From the NCBI GenBank assembly GCA_015680685.1, contig MNCI01026893.1, positions 327,650-363,854 of the forward strand: a stretch of DNA of 36,205 nt, given 5' to 3'. Position 1 is the first letter of the stretch, and the number at the start of each line of letters is the position of its first letter. The notes below the pieces were generated by a model. The model worked only from the letters and a program-made list of their open reading frames with translations. It did not search any database and was not told the DNA's origin. Origin of the DNA: Gnetum montanum. Lineage: Eukaryota; Streptophyta; Gnetopsida; Gnetales; Gnetaceae. Shown here piece after piece: positions 1-10,725 of this stretch. Position numbers and translations under genes: made by a program.

Positions 1-32
<32 letters not shown>

Positions 33-38
33 GGAAGG
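1..38. repeat. (GA)n microsatellite at left edge
   Basis: Uninterrupted AG dinucleotides run to about base 23 and continue as an imperfect purine tract (AAAGAGAGAAGGAAGG). The array is cut by the window edge, so its true length is unknown. Confidence 0.95.
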
Positions 39-2764
39 TTTTAACACTAGCTAAATGTGTATAAATGTCACCTAAATGGGTAGTAGGGGGTTCACTTGGA
101 TGGGGGTTTAGGGTCTATTGAAGTCAATGTAGTCAACTCCATGATTTGGATGTCCTACCACTCCTAATTCTATTGAAACTCTAGTGCTGCAATCTTAGAT
201 CTATAATGTTGGCTATTGCTAGGGGGTTGAGAAGTGTGAAAAATCTAAGCTACCCAAATACTCTACACTGGAGGTTGGGAATCCCAAGAGTGTAGTGTGG
301 ATCTTGAAAATTCAAAAATCCCAAAAGGGGGTTACAAGGTCACAAGGTCATAGGGTTTCTACACTAGGTTCAAGAGAATACAAGTGTGGAAACTTGCAAG
401 AACTCTTGAGTGCTTGAGAATGCCCAAGTGTAGAACTATAAACAAATTGCTGAATTGTGTAACCAATGCTACTAGTATCAAATTGCAAAAGTGTGGAACC
501 TTGAAAAAAATTTCTGAAGCATGTAAAAATATTTCTTCACCCATAAATGGTATTTAAGGATAGTTTTTATAGGTCTTATGTCATGAATGATGCTAAAAAA
601 TGGCTACAAATTGGCTACCAAATTGTTGCAAATTTCTACCTTGTTTAGGTAAGATGGGTGCCCAAATTTTTGGGGTTATAATATATAATAAGTGCCTCCA
701 TGGCCATTCCATTTACTATAAATATTAATGGGGTCCATACCTTCTACTATAGAGATGAATTTTCTATGTTAACCCCATTGCCATCCTTGCTGAAGTGGTT
801 GATAAATGTTGGAGTGCATGGAGTGATGGAATCTGGCTATTGTGGCTTCCATGTTAGGGAGATGCAATTTTCATGCTAGGGGGTTGGGCGGAAGTTTCCA
901 AGATGGGCTAAGGCCCCCACCTATCCATGATAGGGGTAGGTGAGATCTACCTCATACAAGTGTTTCTAGTGTAGAAAAATGTATACCCCTTCATAAAACC
1001 CATCAAATTGCCATTTTTGGCATTCCAAAAGGCATTTTTGAACCTCCCATGTCCAAATATAGATGCTATGTGACTCTTTTGACTTGGGAAATGAGGCTTT
1101 GACCACTATGAGGCATTTTAGCTCCAAAAATATGGAATATGTGAGATTGCCCCTTATGGATTGCAATCTTCACCTTTACAATGAAGTTTTCCTTCAGGTT
1201 TCATGGGGTGAAACCTACATGATGAAAACTGGCCATAACATGCAAATTTTTATGGTGTTTCACCTATCATCATGAAGTCCTAGAAGTCTCTTTCTTAGTG
1301 AAATTTATAATATTAATTGCTTCTTTCTCTTATATCCTAAATCAATTTTTTCTTGGGACTCAAGATCATAATCCTTGACCCAAACTATAATCATATCCAT
1401 CATGAGAATTCCAATTACTTGGTCATGGCATTGTAATTTTTGCTAAAACTTGTGATCAATTAGTGTAATCATAGGGATTGATAAGAGATTTCTGGTACAT
1501 CCAAATCCAAATTTGAATTTACCTTTTTGGGAAGAGTGTTTATTAACCTCCTATATTAGTGTAGGGATGCTAACACCACTATGTTAGTGCATCCTCCCTT
1601 GCACTAGTGAATCCCTATAAATGAGGGATGGAAACCAAATCATTCTTATACATTTTTTCCTTCTTTTTCATTTTTCTTTCTTCAATTCTGCTAATAGGAA
1701 AAAATTTTCTGGATTTTTATAAAATGTTAGATACTTGTTAATGTATAGGACATTTTTCCTTCTTGTTCTTCCTATTAGCATTGTTGGTGTGGTTCAAGAC
1801 TAGTGTCTTGTCACTCAATTGTAGGAAAGAGACATCAATCATGGTATGTACTTAATCTTGATGATTATTTAAACATTTCTTCTTCACTTCTTATTATTCA
1901 TGCATGCAATAATTTCATAGTTATTATGGTGTTCTTCGTATGCTCTTTAGAATTATACTTATCATTATTTTGATGTTAATTTTTTGCAATGGTAGTATAA
2001 TGCTTAGGAAACTCACTTGATATTTACCATCTTTAATAGCTTATCATGTTAGAATAATTGCATTCTATATTTTATAGATCATGAATGGAGTAGATAGAAA
2101 GATCTTAATCCTTAGTCTATGGTCCTATGTAAGAACCACTAATTTTGAAGGAGGAAGAACACCAATAATCGAATTCCAAATTTATTTCTAAAAGACATCC
2201 ATCTAGAAAAATATCCAAAGTAAGACCATCACATTATTAATATTTGATTTTAACATATGCTTAGAAACGATCTATTGAATAAGTGCCAAAAGAGTTGGAA
2301 TGTGATAACTTAGAAATTGATGACATAGAAGAGGATGTCGATGAAAATAATATGAAGTAGAAAGCTAGCCATGACGAGAGGAACTATCACAACTTCTATA
2401 ATCTTGGTTCTCATGAGCTTATGAAATCGATGTAGTGTATAAGCTTCTATGATTATGTCATCCAATTCTTCACTTTTTACCAACATGAGGTAGAGGAATG
2501 TTATCTTAATCATATAATTTATGAGTGAAACTACTATGTCCATTTTGCCATGGAAAATTGTTGGAGTCATGAGATTACCTAATGAGATAGGAAATAATTA
2601 GTGATCACAGACTTAGAAAAATGAGCCTAAATTAAGAACAAAGATTCTTAAAGAGGCCTTTGAGACCACCAAAGATAATTCTAATATGTATAAGCTTCTA
2701 TTAGTAAAAAAATCTATCTATAAGATTGTCATCTCTATCATGAAGTAGTAGTCACAATCCCTAA
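39..2764. other. AT-rich spacer without recognisable gene
   Basis: I see no coding similarity on either strand. The open frames at 359-544, 966-1166, 1063-1275 and 2310-2570 have no motif or family resemblance and are the size expected by chance in AT-rich DNA. A TATA-like TATAAAT at 1616-1622, followed by a pyrimidine-rich tract near 1650-1685, could be the core promoter of an old LTR or lost gene, but nothing downstream confirms it. The right part (about 2090-2764) may belong to the same decayed reading frame as the next feature, though I could not hold a frame through it. Confidence 0.5.
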
Positions 2765-3157
2765 GAGGAGATTCAAGAAAGCATAGGAATATGTGTAAGA
2801 AGAGTGGAGGAGATATCTTCATCTTATCCAAACTTCTATAGGTAGACCATTAGTGAGCTAGAAGAGAAACTTCATTGAGCATTGGTTAAGTAGGAGGTTA
2901 TCCAATACAAGATCTTAGAGATGGAAAAAAATCAAAAATAATTTTGAGAATATATAGAGTATTTCTTGTAGGAACTATTGTAGGAACAATGATTGATGCA
3001 TGACCATAACTAATAGCTTTGAGCCATGGTGACGAATCTTGAAGCATAGCTATAGAAATTTCACATATCGATCCCTAGTACTTTCAGTTTCTTCCCATAT
3101 CATGAAGGCACATTATGAGAATTTTATCCTCAACCTTCATCCCCTAAGAATTCTTAG
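2765..3157 (+). pseudogene. decayed glutamine-rich coiled-coil reading frame, family unknown
   Basis: One frame stays coherent for about 130 codons with no frameshift but holds about 15 stop codons. Between the stops the residues are plainly protein-like: SELEEKLH, IQYKILEMEKNQK, EYIEYF, LMHDHN, AMVTNLEA, then a proline/aromatic stretch (FHISIPSTFSFFPYHEG). Leu/Ile/Met spacing in the middle suggests an alpha-helical coiled coil. Every stop is TAG, TAA or TGA, each one C-to-T change from CAG, CAA or CGA, so the intact protein was probably rich in Gln with some Arg. I do not recognise the family; a plant transposon or gag-associated protein is an inference from context. A host gene relic is possible. 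The 5' boundary is uncertain. Confidence 0.5.
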
Positions 3158-4789
3158 TAAGGTATCTTCCATTGTATTATAGTTGTGATTAATTTTGTAT
3201 AATTGTAAATACCCTACATGGATCTTGTCATGTGTTTGATTTCTATTTTGTATTTTGGGGTGTTAAAGCTATTGGACTTGCTTTAAGAAATCATGATAAA
3301 ATGATGAACTATCAAGTAACATTTTGTAAGCTAGTTGTAACCTCTAGACTTAGGAAGTATCAAGCACATCATATGTTTATAGTCCTAGCATGTACAGTTA
3401 AGGTTCATATCTCCCAAGGATGTAACCTAACTTCTAATATGATACCTTTAGATTGTGTACATGTTTTAAGTTCCTTAGGATATTTCTATCTCATTTGGTT
3501 GTCCTTAGAGCCTTGCAACATGTCTCTTTTGGTTTTGTATTTCACTTGAAATTAATGGTGTGGTATTGATGGTAGGAAGAATGCTTGGAAATCACTTCAT
3601 TAGTGTAGGAGAACTAACATACCCATTTCCTAGCTTCAATTAGCTTTCTTTACTTCAAGTATGATTTAAAACTACTAGACTACTTTGATGGATCTCCATT
3701 AGATTCCTAGTTAATGAAAAACCTAAAACATTGCATTGTAAAAGCTATAAATATCAAGATTAAGCTCTCATTTATAATATTTAGTCATTATTTTATTTTA
3801 TTAGCTTTTTGGTATATAGTTTTAAGCGAAGAGCTTCTCATCCCTTGGGTAAGTTAATTTCCTTCTCATTTAATGTGTGTTTTAAGTCATTTCTTTCATA
3901 AGTACGACTAGAATATGTTAGAGTACTACCTTGCTTATGTAGCTTAGAACCATTTGGTTGATGCAAAGTCAAAAGTTATGCATTGTGAATGAGGCGTATG
4001 ATTTTCTCATATTATATGTCATGGATGGTTTTAATTGTAAAAATACCAAAAATATGAACCTCATATTTATCATATTAATTCATTCATTCATTTGTGTATT
4101 TGTTGATATGTGAGAAATCATCCTTATTTGAGGAGGTTATAACTATATGCTATGATGTTGGGACATTAAGATTATGACTAGGAGCTTCTTTATGATTTTC
4201 ATATGAGGTGTTGTGCCCATTTCTTAAGGGATTATAGCTCATGAGTGTGTGCTTGTGAGAACATTATCACTTATCTGAGAAGGGATTATAATGCATATGT
4301 GCTATTTATTATTTTCTTATTATATTTCTAAAATACAAGAAAAATATAAATGTTTTTTCACTTCTTTTACATGGAAACATTATTTTATTATGTATCATAA
4401 CATATTTTATGTTTATTGAATACAACATACATGAGTATTCTTGACAATCCACTCAACACCATACTTGAAGTTAATAACTAGATGACACTGCATTCTATAT
4501 GATATAATCCCATTGATCATAGCTGATGAGACCCCTATCACCTTCAAATCAAACCAATCATCAACATGGAATCCACAATCATAAATAAAATAAGAAACTA
4601 AGAACAAATTTTAAAAATTAAGTAAATCATAAATTCAAGACATATAGAGATTTCAAAACTAGAGGAAAAAGAAAAGTTCTTGAACAAAAGACTAGGATAA
4701 AGACTTAAAAGACTAATTAGGATAAAGATAAAAGAAATACCAAGATACAACTGTGAAATATTCATTCAAGATAATCAAACTCATTTCCT
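3158..4789. other. AT-rich spacer, nothing recognisable
   Basis: The 105-codon frame at 3232-3549 (+) and the 64-codon frame at 4413-4607 (-) show no family motif. CTATAAATA near 3750 is a TATA-like string without supporting context. From about 4620 the sequence is purine-rich and may already belong to the decayed copia element whose integrase starts near 4790. Confidence 0.45.
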
Positions 4790-5540
4790 TCATATAACTC
4801 TTATGTAAAGAAAGCAAGAGAGACTTGAATCTCTACATCTTAACTTAGTTGATCTCAAGTTTATCATCTATATTGGAGAAGCTAGATATTTCATGGTAAT
4901 TATAGATGATTACATAAGATATACTTGGACTTATAAATTGAAATATAAATATGATGCATTTAAAAAATCCATGAAATTCTATAACCTAATGTAAAACAAC
5001 ATGAAGTATTCCATGAAAGTAATAAAATCAAACAAAGAAGGACAATTTATAAATAAATATTTCAAAGATCTTTATATAAAATAAGAGATATTTCATAAAA
5101 ATACATATGAAAATAATCCTTAATCTAATGGGATTATTAAAAGAAGAAATGTAACCCTCCAAGACATAACGAGATGTCTTTTTAAAAATTATTACCTTCA
5201 AATTGGATATTGGAAAATGGTAATAATCATGGTTACATATATCATAAATAAAAATATTGGCATGGGAAATAAAGATAGATCATCATATGAATTACTGTAT
5301 AAGAAAATTCCTAATATTTTTCATATGAAGATATTTAGTTAGCATTACTATGTCAAGACCTTGAGGAAACTCATAAACAAATTAAATGATAAAAGAAGAT
5401 AGCTTTTATTTTTAGGTTGTAAGTTAAACAATTTAGCATATATATGCTATAATCTAAAATAACACAAGTGGTACTCATTAAGAGATTTGATTTTTCCTAA
5501 AGATAAAATTAAAATAATTTAATTTTAACATAATAAAAAA
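4790..5540 (+). pseudogene. Ty1/copia integrase core relic
   Basis: The translated + strand follows the copia integrase layout. A segment reading RLESLHLNLVDL sits where copia has the 'LxHxDLCGPM' region. Next comes GEARYFMVIIDDYIRYTW (family form GGxRYFxTFIDDYSRxTW), then SNKEGQFINKYFKDL (family TDNGGEFxSxxFxxF), then SNGIIKRRNVTLQDITRC (family QNGVAERKNRTLxEMARC). After about 5290 it continues into the post-core segment with LLFLGCKLNNLAY and SLRDLIFPKD, as in copia after the core. Integrase joins element cDNA to host DNA in the nucleus. Several stops are present and the second catalytic region reads KSNKEG rather than TDNGGE, so it is dead. No matching RT or gag is adjacent; the rest of this element is lost or unrecognisable. 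Confidence 0.8.
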
Positions 5541-7635
5541 ATAAACAATTAACTCAAATCTAAATCTTGGATTCAAAGAAAACATCCTCAAACATAAATG
5601 CTAGACACAAATTTTGAAGTCAAGGGAACTAGATTAAGTATCATTACTAACATGGCATACTCAACCATCACACAAGAACCAAATATTAGAGGTGATAGTA
5701 GGATAAGGTCTCTTCCTTACTCTATAAAACCTTTTTTTATAGCTTTAAAATTTGGCTAAAAAATTGATCATAACTAAGACAATAAGTGGTGGTTCACTAG
5801 TGATATTACGAATCATAAATCATGGTTAATTCATGGTGAAATTATGATCTAAGACCATGGCTTGTGATCAAATTTTATTTTTTGTATAGAATGATATGTT
5901 CCATGGATCATGAAACACTCATGGTATGAATACCATGAGTCATGGTATCTTTTTTAGTCAAACCATAGGTCATTGTTTGATTGTTGTTGTTAAAAATATG
6001 ATAACCCTATATCTCCAAACTCTTCAATAATTTTAACAATAATATAAGACATGATTAACTTGTTTTGTAATATCATAAATCATGGTGAAGTTATGGTAAA
6101 TAGAAATAATGGATTTTTTTTCTCCTTTGCAATACCATGACTCTTGGTAAGAATGTCGTATATATTTGAATATACCACGAATCATGTTGAACTTGTGATC
6201 AACTTATGATGAAGAAGGGATGTTGAAATCAACCTTGAAATGATGCAACCATTGAGTACTAGTTGATCTACATTGCCAAAGAGTGATATGAGAAACTTAG
6301 TAGCAATAATTACAGCCCAAACTGGTTGAGATTTGAAGGTCTATGTACCCTTAAAGAGCTTAAATGAATTTTCAGTAGAACTTACTATTTTGGTCTTTTG
6401 GTTGGCCAAGAAATTCCTTCTTTAAGATAATATTTTTCTTATACATACAACCATAAGGACTACACAAGATGCAATAATGGATAATGGTATGTAACCAATA
6501 CATTTTTATTTTGTTCTTAAATAATAACGAAGATGCTATAAAATTGGAACAAGGTTGAAATTAATGAAAAAAATGAGATATGAAAATGTAAATAAAATAG
6601 GTGATAAAACTATATGAAATAATAAGATTATGCATGAGGAAAAACACTTCTCTTATTTTACTACAATTGTTAATCTTACATCAATGGAGTTTTCTTGGAA
6701 TGCCTCAAGATTAAGAAGATCTCATACATGGAATAAATAGAAATATGAGGAGGTTTTGAGGACCAAAATCAACTCTAATCATGGTGAAAAATGATTCATA
6801 TAATCATAAAATAAATGAAAATGAGGATAGACTTATGGTTCCAACTCATTAGAGTATGGCACCTATGTACCTCAAGTGGTTTCAACATAAGAGATATGGT
6901 CACATGGGGTCTTGGATGGTTTCATGGATGTAATTCATGACATGTGGTATTAAAGGACCTATATTTGAGTTCACTTTAACTTTTAATTTTCTATGTTTTT
7001 TGAAATATAAAATTGTATCATCTAATACGTTACATGGAAGCATGGTCAAGTCATGGTATTATAGAGAACTAATGATGAGTTGACCACAACTCATGGTATT
7101 ATAGGCATCTATTTTTCTTTTGATCATGACTAATGATCATATTGTTATATCAACCATGAATTCATGATATAGTCATGATTACTTTGAAATTTCAACCTTA
7201 ACTTATAGTCACCTCACAGTGGACCTCTTAGATAATATAAATTAATCACAACTCATGGATTAGTTGCAGTGTATATTAAAGCTCTAAATTTTTGCATTCT
7301 TCAAGACTAAAACTTGTGCTTCACTTATGGGAAGATTAGGGAATCCATAATTTAAATTATCTCTTTATTTCTATCTATCATAACTCATGGTTTCCAAAAA
7401 TATTTAAACCATGACTCATCAACTTATAATAAAATAATTTGAATGTTCTCATAAGAACTAAAGTCTAAATATAATGCTCTTGATTTTTCACCGTCTTTAC
7501 ATTTAAGAAGTTGGAATAGGATGTATTCCTATACTAGCTCAAAATATTATGAATGAAATAATATGTATATAAATATTATTTCTATAGCACATATATATAT
7601 ATATTTCTAGCCAAGAGGCCAACTACTAATCATAG
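5541..7635. other. AT-rich region with recurrent CATGGT / ATCATG words
   Basis: No gene seen. The words TCATGGT and ATCATG recur many times between about 5815 and 7400. Longer shared strings include TCATGGTGAARTTATG near 5835 and 6080, and CATGGTATTATAG near 7053 and 7094. The spacing is irregular, so it is not a simple tandem satellite; a diverged LTR or miniature element carrying internal repeats is possible. A short (AT)n run lies at 7591-7604. Confidence 0.5.
5917..5948. repeat. compound palindrome built on CATGGTAT
   Basis: ACTCATGGTAT (5917-5927) is followed after two bases by its exact reverse complement ATACCATGAGT (5930-5940). That second arm overlaps another perfect palindrome, ATACCATGA-G-TCATGGTAT (5930-5948). 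The three alternating arms could form either of two mutually exclusive hairpins. Confidence 0.85.
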
Positions 7636-7820
7636 ATTGATAATGCTAAATAATATTTTGTTTATAATGCTTCAAGGGGAGCTTATCAATAATACTAAAT
7701 ACTATTTCATCTATAATGCTAGAGGGAGAGAGTATCGGTAACTCTAAATAATATTTTATCCACAACATTCTAAGGAGAGCCTATTTGTAATGTTAAATAA
7801 TATTTCATCCATAATATGAG
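7636..7820. repeat. 49-bp tandem repeat, about 3.8 units
   Basis: Units start at 7636, 7685, 7734 and 7783, an exact 49-bp period. Each has the form ATyrrTAAtryTAAATAmTATTt.atc.ATAAyrcT followed by a purine-rich tail such as AGGGGAGCTT or AGGGAGAGAGT. The units differ by substitutions with little or no length change, so the array is old but has not been scrambled. No coding sense is seen. Confidence 0.85.
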
Positions 7821-7870
7821 CATATTTTCTTCAAGCAATCTATTGCTTCTATGTTTATGTCTTCTTAGTG

Positions 7871-8106
7871 CAATGCACAAGGAATAAAATTTGAAATGAC
7901 ATGGCAGTATATATGGAAATAAAAATCAATAAAAATTGAAAATATCTTGTAGCACAAGATTTAGTACCAAACTTAAATTTAGTTAATTCAATGCACAAGG
8001 AATAAAATTTGAAAGGGCATGGGAATATCTATAGAAACAACAATCCATGAAAATTCAAAATATTTTGCAACATAAGATTTAGTACCAAACTTGAAATTAG
8101 TTATCC
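7871..8106. repeat. 118-bp tandem duplication
   Basis: Two head-to-tail copies (7871-7988 and 7989-8106) begin with CAATGCACAAGGAATAAAAT and end with AGATTTAGTACCAAACTT followed by a short A/T-rich tail. The copies differ by scattered substitutions and hold the same length. No gene is evident in the repeat. Confidence 0.85.
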
Positions 8107-8869
8107 TTCTCATCATGCAATCATATTGATCTGACCAAAATTGTTATAGAATCCATAGAATTTAGTAAAATGGTAACTTCGATAATTTTTAATAAAATAG
8201 ATGAAATAAACTCAAACTTCATTTTTGTAAGACTCCCTTGACCAAATTATAGGTATATATATTAAATATATAACTAATCTAGAAATATAATAGCAACATA
8301 TAATACTAGAAAAGACACATCATGTGGATTTAACAATAATGCAACAAACCACCCATGTAAGATTTAAGTTACAAGACATAGTAATAAAGAAAGAATGATC
8401 TAGATAGGGATGTTATATTCTTTCTCTCTTCAAGCATCTTTGATATAAGGGTGAATGATATATTAATCATTTTCAATCTTCTAAGTGGCCACTTGCATAC
8501 CATGTCTATCCCAAACAAATTGTACCTTAAACATCACCTTACTTCTTAACTTTTTTTTCGTCAATTAATAATATTAATTAGTCATTCTACATAAGTAACA
8601 TCAAGTTGAAGATATATATCTTTCCATTTAAGAAAATGATTTTGATCTTCAAAAAAATTTTTTTAAAATAGAAATGTAAAAAACATAATGAATTTGTAGA
8701 AGCTAAGGTAAAAGAACAATCTAACAAGATATTTTAGCAAATTTACCTAACACTTCAAGGGGTTCAATCTATCATGATGCTAATTTCTATTTCTTATTAA
8801 ATTTTATTAGTTCTATTTGGTGGTCCTCATGATCATATATATGTTGAGCTTTTAATTTTCTTTCATGAT
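8107..8869. other. spacer and probable 3' part of the old chromovirus
   Basis: No confident coding. The minus-strand string ATAACATCCC, ending near 8416, resembles the TGTAACATCCC-type start of chromovirus LTRs, so the 3' LTR of the neighbouring minus-strand element may start here and run leftward. I could not find its other end. The stretch 8420-8869 may hold the integrase C-terminal part beyond recognition. Confidence 0.35.
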
Positions 8870-9360
8870 ATTCAAACATAAAGTTGTACAGTAAGGTCTT
8901 ACATAAACAGTTTGTATGGAACTTCTTTTAAGCTAGATTGATAACTATTATTGTAAGAAAATTTTGTCAAAGGTAACACTCTATCCCAAGCATACTTATA
9001 CTCTAATGTACAAGATCTAAGAATATCTTCTAAAATATAATTCATATACTCTATCTAATCATATGTTTGAAGATAATAAGCTATCTTTAAATTTAGATTA
9101 GTTCCTTAACATGTCTAAAAGACTTACCAAAAACTTGAAGTAAGACTCACATCTATATTTCAAATAATCTTATCTAGCATGCCATACAGTTTGATAATCT
9201 TTAATGAAGTAACTAAGTAATTTCTTGGATGTTAGCTAATATCTTAGTAGCTATAAGATGTAAAGAGATGCTTGACAAGTTTACGACTATGAGGATAACA
9301 TCTTTTCCCTTCCTAGTAAGAGTTAATCCAATGATGAAGTTCATACTTATTACTTTTCAC
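8870..9360 (-). pseudogene. Ty3/gypsy integrase core relic
   Basis: On the minus strand the frame opens with MNFIIGLTLTRKGKDVILIVV, matching the gypsy 'DFIxGLPxTxxGxDxIxVVVDRLTK' start of the integrase core. Downstream it has a segment like 'FxTAYHPQTDGQTERxNQxLEDMLR' (ILEDILRSCTLEY here), and WDRVLPLTKFSYNNSYQSS, the hallmark 'WDxxLPLAEFSYNNSYxxS' motif. Stops and small frame changes are frequent. It encoded the DNA-joining enzyme of a minus-strand chromovirus-type element. The integrase zinc finger and preceding RNase H are missing because the core abuts the RT directly. Confidence 0.85.
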
Positions 9361-9379
9361 TTCATTCTTATATTCTTCC

Positions 9380-10460
9380 ACATCCTTATAATAGGCCAAT
9401 ATGTCATCAATAAAAATAATGAAAAATTAATCCAAGGACATAAACCATTATTCATTCAATTCATAAAGATTACTCAAGCATTAGTAAGTCCAAAATGTAT
9501 GAAATAAACTCATAGTATTCATATTTTATTCTAAATGATATCTTGAGAATATCATCTTTAATTTGTACTTGGAAATATATTAACTTTAAATCAATCTTAG
9601 AAAATATTTTATCTTCTCTCAACTAATCAAACATATGCTCAATTCTAGATAAAGGATAATGGTTTATCAAGATCACCTAATTTAACTATTTATAGTTCAT
9701 GCAAAATCTTAAATTATCATTCTTCTTCTTTACAAATAACATATGAGCACCTCAAGAAGATAGACAAGGATTAGTTAATTCTTTATCCATCAAATTTTGA
9801 ATTTAAATCGTAAGATCCATTAATGTCATGGATGATATTCTATGTAAAGTCTTGAAAACAAGTTGGGTTTCAATCTTCAAGGAAGTTTGAAGTTTAATAT
9901 TCTACTTAGGATGTAATCCAAGAAGTTTGTTCTTTAATATATTTATAAATTCTTTAATCATTAAAATCTTCTCAATACTTTCTTCTTTTATTTCATTTAC
10001 TAATACCATGTATAAATAATATTCCTTCGTCCATAACTTTTTAACATTCTTAGTATACATTAGTTTGAATTTTATTTTCTTTTTCTTATATTGAATATTA
10101 ACAATCTTTTCATAAAAGGATTAATGACTAAGGGTCTTATTTCTACAATCCAAAAATCCTTGATACTGATTCAACTGGTCTATCCAAAGAATCACTTCAT
10201 ACTTCTAAATATCCATCAGTGTAAGATCACTATCCATTATTCCTCTTGAATTATAATGGTTGCTAATAGACAAACATAATTAACCTAGGTTTCTTAAGAA
10301 TTTATTGATTGAAACACTATAGGAGAGACCAAATATGAAGGTCTATTTTGTTATTTACTCATAACTCTAATCTTCATAAAAGAATAATGATCTCCAAGGT
10401 CAAACAAAACTAAAAAGGAATAATAAATATTACCTTCTATATTCAGGATGGTGTTGAGTT
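9380..10460 (-). pseudogene. Ty3/gypsy protease and reverse transcriptase relic
   Basis: Reading leftward on the minus strand, an aspartic protease comes first (about 10440-10110). It has VLFDLGDHYSF where the family has 'xLxDSGAxHSF', then LMDI-KYEVILWIDQL and FLDCRNKTL, matching 'ILxMxDYDVILGMDWL...DCRxKTV'. RT follows (about 9900-9390): GAHMLFVKKKNDNLRFCMNY (family GAPVLFVKKKDGSxRxCIDY), KIDLKLIYFQVQIKDDI and FIDDILAYYKDVEEY, which carries the YxDD-type catalytic box. The protease catalytic triad is altered (DSG to DLG) and many stops occur, so both enzymes are dead. The gag of the same element lies beyond the nested Athila-like insertion, at 15436-16270. Confidence 0.85.
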
Positions 10461-10508
10461 TCTCATCTATAGGCTAGTCTATTAAATCATAGAGGCTTCT
10501 ATGATTAT

Positions 10509-10513
10509 TGTAT
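10509..10513. repeat. target-site duplication TGTAT, left copy
   Basis: TGTAT directly precedes the TGATGAG end of the nested element and is repeated exactly at 15431-15435, just after the TCATCA end. A five-base duplication is the usual product of Ty3/gypsy integrase. Confidence 0.85.
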
Positions 10514-10725
10514 TGATGAGTGGTGAGGTACCCCTACACTCAACCATACAAATATGAGTGTTTCACGCATGATTTGGTTGAACTCTGCAGACGGGCTAGT
10601 TGTGGTATCTAGATAGTTATTCGTTGATCATAGTTCGCTATCTTCCCACCTAGACTAGTATTTACTTTGTCACGTATGGTTCAGCGCAGGGTGAGGTGTA
10701 TGATGTGTTCCTAAACTAATGCTAA
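10514..10725 (-). repeat. 3' LTR end of the nested Athila-like element
   Basis: These 212 bases align with 14531-14742 without apparent length change. Shared strings include AGGTACCCCTACACTCAACCAT, GGTATCTAGATAGTTA, and CTATCTTCCCAC followed by GGTGAGGTGTAT. Similarity stops near 10725, whereas the 5' LTR continues to 15430. The rest of this LTR has been deleted, replaced or has diverged beyond recognition. Confidence 0.85.

Noticed and set aside
3232-3549. 105-codon plus-strand open frame resembling a membrane protein
   Set aside because: Hydrophobicity comes from the T-rich composition; there is no motif, no promoter context and no conserved partner.
1560-3960. Possible LTR pair around the coiled-coil relic (similar ATTAGTGTAGG strings near 1556 and 3600, TATA-like boxes in both)
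   Set aside because: Similarity covers only about 25 bases and the TATA spacing differs; no primer site or terminal pair could be found.
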